From Streptomyces sp. ALI-76-A (GTDB lineage Bacteria > Actinomycetota > Actinomycetes > Streptomycetales > Streptomycetaceae), in assembly GCF_030287445.1 (NCBI RefSeq), contig NZ_JASVWB010000004.1:930001-994000 (forward strand): a stretch of DNA of 64,000 bases, given 5' to 3'. Below, in pieces: positions 58,189 through 64,000 of the stretch. The translations under genes and the position numbers were made by a program. Position 1 is the first letter of the stretch. Each line of letters starts with the position of its first letter. The notes below the pieces were generated by a model. It worked only from the letters and a program-made list of their open reading frames with translations, was not told the origin of the DNA and searched no databases.

Positions 58189-59610
58189 CTACTGGGGATC
58201 GCCGGCCTCGGCCGGCGGGATGTTGTGGTTGAGCCGGAAGAGGTTTCCGCGGTCGTACGCCGCCTTGAGCCGGCGCAGCCGTCGGTAGTCGTCGGGCGCG
58301 TAGGCCGTGCGGACCTGGTCGGGGGTGGCGTTCGCGCCGTACAGGAAGTTCAGGGAGCGGCCCGTGGTGAGCGGGGCGAGCGCGTCGGTGACCCGGGTGT
58401 GCGCCGCCCGGACCGCCTCGGCGTCCTCGGGGGTGACCCGGTCGAGGACCGCGAGGAGGTAGCGGGCCTCGCGGTTGCCGACGCAGTTGGCCTCCCGAGG
58501 GGCCCGCGCGAGGGCGCCGCCGAGGTGGCGCACCTCCACGATGCTGGTGCGGGGAGCGCCGGGACCGGTCAGGGCCACCACAGTGCGGACCGTTTCCTCG
58601 TCCAGGTCGCTCAGCATGGCGTTGGTCCCGACGTAGGCCGCGGGCGGGACCGGGTCGTTGTGGATCGAGCCGGACTCCGTGTACGGCAGGACGCGTACCG
58701 AGTCGGCCAGCCGGGGCCCGAGCGCCCGCAGCGGAGCGATCAGGCGCTCCCCGGTGGCGGGGTCGCCGAGGAAGGCGATGCGCACATGCACCACGTACCG
58801 GCCGCGCAGGGGCGGGGGCAGCGACGGCAGGTCGGGCAGGGGCACGAGCGCGAGGGAGGAGGTCATCTCCTCGGGGGCCGTCTCGGTCCAGCGCACATAG
58901 GCGTTGAGGAGGTCCTCGGCGGAGGCACCGTCGAAGTACAGACCGCCGCCGTACAGGTGCCGGACCGGGACGAGGCCGACCTCCAGGGAGGTGACGATGC
59001 CGAAGTTGTCCCGGCCGCCGCGCAGGGCCCAGAACAGGTCGGACTCGCCGTCCGCGGTGATGTCGCGCAGCCGGCCGTCCGCGGTGACGCACTCGACGCG
59101 GTGGACGTGGTCGGCGGCGTAGCCGAATTTCCGGGCGAGCAGGCCCAGTCCGCCGCCGAGGGTGTAGGCGACCGCTCCCACGTGCGGAGCGCTGCCGCTG
59201 AGCGGGGCCAGGCCGTGCGGCGCGGCGGCCTCGACCACCTGCTGCCAGCTGACGCCCGCACCCAGGCGGGCGGTCCGGGCCGCCGGGTCGATCCGCACGT
59301 CGGTCATGCGGCGCGTGCTGACGAGCACGCCGGTCTCGGCGGGCAGGGCGGGGGAGTGGCCGGTCGCCTGCACACCCACCGGCAGGTCGTGCGCCGCCGC
59401 GAACTCCACCGCGAGCCTGACGTCCTCGGCGTCGGCGGCGCCGAGGACGAGGGCCGGGCGGTGCGGCCGGAAGGTCTGGTACCGGATGCGCTCCTCGTCG
59501 TACCCGTCGTCGTCGACGGTGAACAGCGGGCCGCTGACGCGCCCGGCCAGCTTCCCGACGGCTACGCTCAGGTCCGCCCGCACGGTGCGGGGTTCGAGCG
59601 GTGGGGTCAC
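58189..59610 (-). CDS. FAD-linked oxidase (berberine-bridge type)
   Basis: This is a protein of about 473 residues with a PCMH-type FAD domain (RPALVLGAADAEDVRLAVEF, then LPVGVQATGHSPALPAETGV, then GLGLLARKFGYAADHVHRVEC) and a C-terminal BBE segment (YDRGNLFRLNHNIPPAE). The His of ATGHSP could be the 8-alpha-histidyl FAD link. The Cys of the usual second link is not seen in the expected GGGLGLLAR region, so attachment would be single. The GTG at 59610 follows GAAAGGA; an ATG at 59685 with AAGG is an alternative. No Tat or Sec signal is seen. Confidence 0.85.
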   Translation of the reverse strand: MTPPLEPRTVRADLSVAVGKLAGRVSGPLFTVDDDGYDEERIRYQTFRPHRPALVLGAADAEDVRLAVEFAAAHDLPVGVQATGHSPALPAETGVLVSTRRMTDVRIDPAARTARLGAGVSWQQVVEAAAPHGLAPLSGSAPHVGAVAYTLGGGLGLLARKFGYAADHVHRVECVTADGRLRDITADGESDLFWALRGGRDNFGIVTSLEVGLVPVRHLYGGGLYFDGASAEDLLNAYVRWTETAPEEMTSSLALVPLPDLPSLPPPLRGRYVVHVRIAFLGDPATGERLIAPLRALGPRLADSVRVLPYTESGSIHNDPVPPAAYVGTNAMLSDLDEETVRTVVALTGPGAPRTSIVEVRHLGGALARAPREANCVGNREARYLLAVLDRVTPEDAEAVRAAHTRVTDALAPLTTGRSLNFLYGANATPDQVRTAYAPDDYRRLRRLKAAYDRGNLFRLNHNIPPAEAGDPQ

Positions 59611-59729
59611 GGTCCGTTCCTTTCGCAGGGGGACGACAGTGCCGCCGGCGGGGGAAGTCAACGGCACGGTCGCCACGCCATTCATGTTCTTGACCTTGCG
59701 GCCAGAAGTCCAAGACCTGGTTTTTTGGG

Positions 59730-59751
59730 ATAGCCAAACTTCTGGTTATGG
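59730..59751 (-). promoter_or_regulatory. Possible LysR-type site upstream of the FAD oxidase
   Basis: On the plus strand TTCTGGTTATGG (59740-59751) repeats the element at the lysR start, and CCAGAAGT (59702-59709) gives an inverted partner to ACTTCTGG (59738-59745). It lies before the FAD oxidase/exporter genes and overlaps the stop of the phosphopantetheinyl transferase. Confidence 0.45.
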
Positions 59752-60417
59752 CGCGCTCCGGCCTGCGGCCATGGCGGCGGTCGTTCCGGACTCGAACAGA
59801 CGGGGCAGCGGCGCGGGCGGACTGTCGACGCGCACGGCCACCGCGAAAGCGAACGCCGGTACGACGACGTCCCGGATCAGCGCGTACTGGTCGCCCGCGC
59901 GGGCCCAGAGCCGGTCCTCGTGCCGGCGCAGGCGTACGCGCCAGAACAGCCCGCCGTGCGCCCGGCCGCAGTCGGACAGCGCCTTGAAGGCGGCTTCCTT
60001 GGCGGCGAACAGCCTGCGCAGGCCGGCCCGGTCGCCGTGCCAGAGCAGGTCCCGTTCGGACTCGTCCAGCAGGAACCTGTGCAGCCGTGGCTCGGGGAAC
60101 CTCGCTTCCAGATCGACCCCGATCGCGCGAACGCCCGGCGCCACGGCGGCGACCGCGAGTTCGGTGGTGTGCGTGAGCGAAGCGGCGAACCCGCCCGGAC
60201 ACACCAACGGGGTACCGCCGGGCCGGTGTCCCACCGTCGTCACCGGGCTGCCCGCGCGCCGGAGCGCGGCGCGGACCGCGCGCAGCCCGGCCCGGTGCTG
60301 CTCGGCGACCATGCCCGGCGGGTCGACGGGAACGGCCTCCAGCACGATCCGCTGCGCACGGCCGGGGCCCCCGAGCGACCACTCGTCCGGGGGCCCCGCC
60401 AGGAACTGCTCAGTCAC
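59746..60417 (-). CDS. 4'-Phosphopantetheinyl transferase
   Basis: This is a 223-residue Sfp/EntD-type enzyme that attaches the CoA-derived arm to carrier proteins. Conserved parts are the N-terminal EQHRAGLRAVRAALRRAG, LVCPGGFAASLTHTTELAVA, the Mg-binding IGVDLEARFPEP (about residues 124-135) and RLFAAKEAAFKAL (about 159-171). The GTG start overlaps the hydrolase stop by eight bases. The carrier protein gene at 62199-62444 in the same operon is its obvious client. Confidence 0.9.
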   Translation of the reverse strand: MTEQFLAGPPDEWSLGGPGRAQRIVLEAVPVDPPGMVAEQHRAGLRAVRAALRRAGSPVTTVGHRPGGTPLVCPGGFAASLTHTTELAVAAVAPGVRAIGVDLEARFPEPRLHRFLLDESERDLLWHGDRAGLRRLFAAKEAAFKALSDCGRAHGGLFWRVRLRRHEDRLWARAGDQYALIRDVVVPAFAFAVAVRVDSPPAPLPRLFESGTTAAMAAGRSAP

Positions 60418-61261
60418 CCGTCCCGGCCACCCGCCTGAGGAACGACACGACCTCGCGTTGGAACCACTCGGGCTCCTCCAGGAACGCCAGGTGCCCGCCG
60501 TGCGGCACGGTGACCGTGGTGACGTCCGGGAGCAGCTTCTCCATCTCCTCCACCGCGTGCTGGCTCAGGGAGAAATCGTCGCCGCCCACGAACATCAGGG
60601 TCGGCTGCCGTATCTCCGCGATGATCGCGGGGGCGAGCGGCGCCTTCACCGACACCGCGAGCCCGGCCCGCAGGGACTCCACGGTGTGGATCCCGAGGAA
60701 GTTCTGCTTGCGGCCCATGAACCCGATGGGTCCCGCCGTCTCCACGGCCTGGTCGCCCGAGACCAGCGGGTACAGCTGGTCGTACAGCACGCCCAGACCC
60801 GAGGTGTCGAGCGTCTTCAGCCAGGACTTGGTGATCCGGCGCAGGCGCTGCGGTCCGTGCGGGCTCATCGCCGGTCCGGCCAGCACCAGACCGTGCACCC
60901 GCTCCGGGTGGGCCACCGCGAAGTCCCGGCAGATCAGCGTGGAGAACGACGTGCCCACCAGGAACGCCTTCTCCAGGCCCAGGGCGTCGAACAGGGCCTT
61001 CAGATCGGTGATGTGGTCTGCCCACTCCGGCTCGCCGCGCTGCGGACTCGAGTCGCCCTGGCCGCGCAGGTCGTACGAGGTCAGCCGGGCCACCGAGGCC
61101 AGGTTCGCGGTGTACGAGCGCCAGGACTTGCGGTCCATGAAGAAGTTGTTCACGAGGACGACGTCGGGACCGGAACCGCGTCGCTCGTAGGCGAGCTGTA
61201 TCTCGTCGTTCACCTGGACCGTGCCGGTCTCGATGGCGTCGTCGACGGTCGTGTTGGTCAT
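60410..61261 (-). CDS. Alpha/beta hydrolase
   Basis: This is a 283-residue cytosolic hydrolase. The nucleophile Ser105 lies in LVGTSFSTLI, the acid in LMFVGGDDFSLSQHA and the catalytic His in VPHGGHLAFLEEPEW; the oxyanion region is VLVNNFFMDRKSW. The order and length are typical. In a carrier-protein pathway it could release the thioester-bound product or cleave an ester; this is inference from its place between the carrier-protein ligase and the phosphopantetheinyl transferase. Confidence 0.88.
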   Translation of the reverse strand: MTNTTVDDAIETGTVQVNDEIQLAYERRGSGPDVVLVNNFFMDRKSWRSYTANLASVARLTSYDLRGQGDSSPQRGEPEWADHITDLKALFDALGLEKAFLVGTSFSTLICRDFAVAHPERVHGLVLAGPAMSPHGPQRLRRITKSWLKTLDTSGLGVLYDQLYPLVSGDQAVETAGPIGFMGRKQNFLGIHTVESLRAGLAVSVKAPLAPAIIAEIRQPTLMFVGGDDFSLSQHAVEEMEKLLPDVTTVTVPHGGHLAFLEEPEWFQREVVSFLRRVAGTGD

Positions 61262-61362
61262 CGGTTCACCTTCAGCGGGAAGCCAACGGGGAAGCCGGCC
61301 GGCACGCGTGTGACCGGGCCGGAAGGGGCCGCGACCCCGAGTCGGTGCCGCGGCCGGTGGTT

Positions 61363-62199
61363 TCACGCCGCGTCCAGCAGCGCCTCCACGGCCGTCCGGG
61401 CGTCGCCGAACCGGGCGGTCAGCGCGTGCACCCACCGTTCCAGGCCGAAGGCGCAGCAGCTGGTCGAGGCGGGCGTGCCGTCCGGCAGGGAGATCTCGCA
61501 GCGCTCCCCGAAGAAGTTGCGGTGGTAGTTCACCGAGCCGATGGCCAGGCCGTCGACGACGAACTCCTCCTTGACCGGGAAGAGCCGCTGCATCTTTGCC
61601 CGGGATCCGTTGCGGTCGAAGAACGGGTCGGTGGCCACCTGGGTCTCCACCTTCAGGCCGAGCCGCTCGGCCAGGCCCAGCACCAGCTCCTGGGTCCGGG
61701 TCAGGTGCTGCGTGGCACCGTCGGCCGTCCCGACGAAGACGATCTCCCGCATCGAGAAGCCGAGCAGCCGGCGCAGCCCCTCGTAGTGCGTCTCGTTGCG
61801 GAAGCAGGTGGCGAGGGTGCTGACGCGGTTCTCCGGCGCGGGCAGCGTCTGGCCGCGCAGGTGGAAGTAGACCGAATAGCAGGCGGCGGACGGCAGGGCC
61901 AGCGCGGCGTCGTTGAGGACCCCGGTCGGCAGCGCCTCGAGCGGGCCCTCGGCGTCGGCCCGCAGCTCCTTCAGCCGCTCCGGGTCGGCCGTCGTCGCCG
62001 CCAGGCCCAGGTGCGGGAAGTTCTCGTAGTAGTCGATGTCCTCCAGATCACGCGGCCGCAGCAGGAACGGATAGCGGCGTTCCTGGGCGCCCAGCTGCTG
62101 CGCCCACGACAGCACCAGTGAGTCGAAGGCCCGGAGCAGGCGCAGTTCGTCCGCGCCGAGCACGCCCAGGCCGTTGTCCGTCCGGGTGCCGGTACCCAT
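61363..62199 (-). CDS. Amino acid:[carrier protein] ligase, seryl-tRNA-synthetase-like
   Basis: This is a 278-residue class II synthetase core without the N-terminal coiled-coil tRNA arm of SerRS. Motif 2 is TCFRNETHYEGLRRLLGFSM (from residue 131) and motif 3 is CCAFGLERWVHAL (248-260). Cys132 and Cys248/249 match the positions that hold the active-site zinc in this group of carrier-protein ligases. These enzymes activate a small amino acid with ATP and load it on a dedicated carrier protein rather than on tRNA. The stop-start overlap with the carrier-protein gene directly upstream (TGATG) confirms the partnership. Confidence 0.9.
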   Translation of the reverse strand: MGTGTRTDNGLGVLGADELRLLRAFDSLVLSWAQQLGAQERRYPFLLRPRDLEDIDYYENFPHLGLAATTADPERLKELRADAEGPLEALPTGVLNDAALALPSAACYSVYFHLRGQTLPAPENRVSTLATCFRNETHYEGLRRLLGFSMREIVFVGTADGATQHLTRTQELVLGLAERLGLKVETQVATDPFFDRNGSRAKMQRLFPVKEEFVVDGLAIGSVNYHRNFFGERCEISLPDGTPASTSCCAFGLERWVHALTARFGDARTAVEALLDAA

Positions 62200-62444
62200 C
62201 AGTTCGCCGCTCCCACGAGGAAGCGCTTCTCGATGGCGCGCAGGGTGCGGAAGTCCTCCACGTCGATGTCCTCCGGGTCGATGGTCTCGCCGCTCAGCTC
62301 CTCCAGCAGGTACAGGAACTCGACGAACGCCAGCGAGTCGACCGCCCGGCGGTCGATGAGGTCGTCGTCCATGCCGAGCTCGCCCACCTCCGGGTTGCGC
62401 TGGTGGATGAAGTCGAGGATCTTGGACAGCTTGTCGTCGCTCAT
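62199..62444 (-). CDS. Dedicated amino-acid carrier protein
   Basis: This is an 81-residue acidic helical protein. The phosphopantetheine serine is Ser37 in RAVDSLAFVEFLYLLEEL, and GETIDPEDIDVEDFRTLRAI forms the last helices. It resembles the small carrier proteins served by SerRS-like ligases. It overlaps the diiron oxygenase upstream (ATGA) and the ligase downstream, so the three are made together. The loaded aminoacyl thioester is probably the donor or the substrate for the oxygenase or an ATP-grasp step. Confidence 0.92.
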   Translation of the reverse strand: MSDDKLSKILDFIHQRNPEVGELGMDDDLIDRRAVDSLAFVEFLYLLEELSGETIDPEDIDVEDFRTLRAIEKRFLVGAAN

Positions 62445-63319
62445 GCCGTGGCTCCCTGAACCTGCAGGCCGTTTCGGGCGAGGAACTTCCGCGTGCGGTT
62501 GAGGATGCTGTCGTGCGCGGCGTGGCGGGCCGGGTGCTCCAGGAGCCGGCGGCGCAGCTCCAGCGGCTCGGCCAGACCGGCGTCGCGGTAGACAGCGGGG
62601 TTGTACAGACTGCGGACGCTGTACTCGAGGTACGCGTCCAGGTACCTGGCCAGCACGGGGATGTCCTCCGGCCGGCGCTCCTTGACCTGGTCCAGGAGCT
62701 GGGTGAACAGGTGCCGCCCGAAGGCGACGTGCCGGCTCTCGTCCTGGTGGTGAACCCGGTTGATCTCCCGCGCGATGTGCGGCAGTGCCTGGTCCGTGGC
62801 CATGCGGGCGTTGAAGTAGTCGACGAGCTCTTCGAAGATCAGGATCCGGGCGAAGATCACCAGCTCGGTCGCGGCCTCGCCGACTCCCTCGATCCGGCCC
62901 ATGCCGACCTGCGGGACCGCCGGGTACACCTTGCCGCCGTACTTCAGGCAGAAGGTCCCGAAGAACCACATGTGCTCGTTCTCCTCACCGATGAAGTGGT
63001 GGAGGAACTCCGAGGCGTCGGCGTAAGTCCTGGTGTGGATGCGGAGCACGACCTCGCTCAGCAGTTCGCGGATGCCGTGGACGTTGAGGCTGAAGAAGTG
63101 CACCGCCTCGTGCCGGGTCAGGGCGAGCTGCTGCTCACGTGTCAGCGCGTCCCATTCCTCGGTCCCGGCCAGCGTGACCAGGTCCTCGCTCATCCACGGC
63201 CGGTCCGTCTCCAGCGTCTCCGGCCAGTCGAAGATGGTGTACGGGTTGTAGTAGTCGGACTCCGCCATCGCTTCCAGCCGGGTCAGATCCAGCTTGACGG
63301 GCTTGACGGTCGTCGCCAT
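62441..63319 (-). CDS. AurF-type diiron N-oxygenase
   Basis: This is a 292-residue four-helix ferritin-like enzyme. Metal ligands can be proposed in ALTRHEAVHFFSLN (Glu71, His74), IGEENEHMWFFGTF (Glu113, His116), IFEELVDYFNARM (Glu163/164) and RVHHQDESRHVAFGRH (His190/191, Glu194, His197), the usual two-iron pattern of the AurF/CmlI group. That family oxidises arylamines to hydroxylamine, nitroso or nitro groups. With a 4-aminophenylalanine supply in the same cluster, an aryl or carrier-bound amine is the expected substrate. GAAGG precedes the ATG at 63319. Confidence 0.9.
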   Translation of the reverse strand: MATTVKPVKLDLTRLEAMAESDYYNPYTIFDWPETLETDRPWMSEDLVTLAGTEEWDALTREQQLALTRHEAVHFFSLNVHGIRELLSEVVLRIHTRTYADASEFLHHFIGEENEHMWFFGTFCLKYGGKVYPAVPQVGMGRIEGVGEAATELVIFARILIFEELVDYFNARMATDQALPHIAREINRVHHQDESRHVAFGRHLFTQLLDQVKERRPEDIPVLARYLDAYLEYSVRSLYNPAVYRDAGLAEPLELRRRLLEHPARHAAHDSILNRTRKFLARNGLQVQGATA

Positions 63320-63416
63320 CGGCAGACCTTCTTTCGAGAGAGTGCGGTGGTGCAACGGGCGGGGCGGGCGCCGGCGGCCAGGGTTCGGCCGTGGTCCGGC
63401 CGGCCCCGCGGGCGGA

Positions 63417-64000
63417 TCAGGACCGCTCGGCCAGGACGGACCAGACCGGCAGCAGGGTGCGTCCCCGGTCGTCGATCTCCACCTGGACACCGGTCTTGGC
63501 CAGGAAGGTCCGGGTGGCCTCCGCGACACCCAGATAGGTGGACCGGCGCAGTTCTGTCACCGTCCAGCCGGCCTCGGTCAGGATGTGGCGCACCGCCTGC
63601 TCGGTCACGGCGAGCGGCTCGGGCATCCCGCCCGGTACGGCGGCGAAGCACAGCATGTCGAGCCAGGCGCCGGGCCTGGCGGCCCGGTGCAGCGCGGCGG
63701 CGTACCGGCTGCGGCCGTCCGCGTCCAGGGTGTGGAACAGCGCGCTGTCCAGCACGGTGTCGAAGCGGCCCTCGTACCCGGCCAGGCTGGTGGCGTCCGC
63801 GACGGCGAACTCGATGTCGGCGTCCCCGGCCCGCTCGATCGCCCGTTCGATCGCCGTGGAGGCGGCGTCGACGGCGGTGACGCGGTAACCGCGGGACGCC
63901 AGGAAGACGGCGTTGTCGCCGAGACCGCAACCGGCGTCCAGTACTTCACCGCGAATTCGGCCCCGCTGCTCGAATTCAATGACACCGGGCTGGGGTTCAG
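63417..64000 (-). CDS. SAM-dependent methyltransferase, cut by the window edge
   Basis: The reading continues past the right edge; 194 codons are visible. The SAM-binding loop is VLDAGCGLGDNAVFLASRGY, followed by VTAVDAASTAIERAIERA, VADATSLAG and RFDTVLDSALFHTLDADGRS, a classical class I fold. The C-terminus TGVQVEIDDRGRTLLPVWSV is complete. It lies 98 bases upstream of the diiron oxygenase on the same strand and is probably part of that operon. The start lies outside the window. Confidence 0.87.
   Translation of the reverse strand, partial: EPQPGVIEFEQRGRIRGEVLDAGCGLGDNAVFLASRGYRVTAVDAASTAIERAIERAGDADIEFAVADATSLAGYEGRFDTVLDSALFHTLDADGRSRYAAALHRAARPGAWLDMLCFAAVPGGMPEPLAVTEQAVRHILTEAGWTVTELRRSTYLGVAEATRTFLAKTGVQVEIDDRGRTLLPVWSVLAERS

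Noticed and set aside
59306..61528. A long plus-strand open frame opposite the phosphopantetheinyl transferase and hydrolase genes.
   Set aside because: Its composition is Arg/Ser/Pro-rich and it covers three recognisable genes on the other strand.
61363..62199. A second seryl-tRNA synthetase.
   Set aside because: It lacks the tRNA-binding coiled coil and is coupled to a carrier-protein gene, which fits a carrier-protein ligase.

Overview
The window looks like chromosomal DNA of a Streptomyces or a close relative. GC content is very high, GTG starts are frequent, purine-rich ribosome sites are strong, and ATGA/GTGA gene overlaps are common. It also carries actinomycete hallmarks: Zur boxes, MEDS-domain anti-sigma proteins, a mycothiol-type nitroreductase, a StrR-family regulator and streptomycete transposase families. 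No rRNA, tRNA or CRISPR array was seen.

Region 1 (1-6.9 kb) is a zinc-starvation locus. Two Zur-type boxes, a third Zur-like site and an ArsR-type operator surround a small Cys-rich protein, a CobW-related protein without a visible P-loop, an ArsR repressor, a histidine-rich metal-binding protein, a CobW/COG0523 GTPase and a cysteine-free ribosomal protein L32. A GNAT-like acyltransferase and a membrane protein follow.

Region 2 (6.9-23 kb) is a gene graveyard. It holds broken pieces of an Mrr-like nuclease, ChrB, an ANTAR protein, IS630, IS5, ISL3 and serine-recombinase genes, an MmyB-type regulator, a DNA ligase, an ATP-grasp enzyme and a CBM-bearing secreted protein. Intact genes among them are a secreted trypsin-like protease, an overlapping MEDS/ATPase and MEDS/STAS pair, a sigma-factor-like protein, and an Rhs C-terminal nuclease toxin with its immunity gene.

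Region 3 (23-30.9 kb) is an intact L-arabinose operon (araB-araA-araD) with an operator-like motif shared with the degraded gene upstream, and a strong terminator. After it come HxlR and ISAs1 remnants, an AraC-family regulator, a secreted peptidoglycan-binding protein and a frameshifted phosphotransferase.

Region 4 (31.2 kb to the right edge) is a biosynthetic gene cluster that I cannot match to a known one. A translationally coupled trio (4-amino-4-deoxychorismate synthase, a small chorismate-mutase-type enzyme and a prephenate-dehydrogenase-type enzyme) predicts 4-aminophenylpyruvate/4-aminophenylalanine supply. Next come an adenylate-forming ligase coupled to an Rv2466c-type nitroreductase, a protein with two ATP-grasp halves, and an MFS transporter fused to an ATP-grasp ligase, which together suggest a ligase-built small peptide. 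The far end encodes, on the minus strand, a SAM methyltransferase, an AurF-type diiron N-oxygenase, an 81-residue carrier protein, a seryl-tRNA-synthetase-like amino acid:carrier protein ligase, an alpha/beta hydrolase, a phosphopantetheinyl transferase, an FAD oxidase and a DHA2 exporter. Regulation is represented by StrR-type, LysR and LuxR proteins and a divergent secreted peptide with a DVGWNR repeat. An extra metK, an aldo/keto reductase, an NmrA-like protein and a PEP-mutase-family protein complete the set. Several cluster genes (a cysteine synthase, a second adenylation domain, a methyltransferase, IS110) are decayed.
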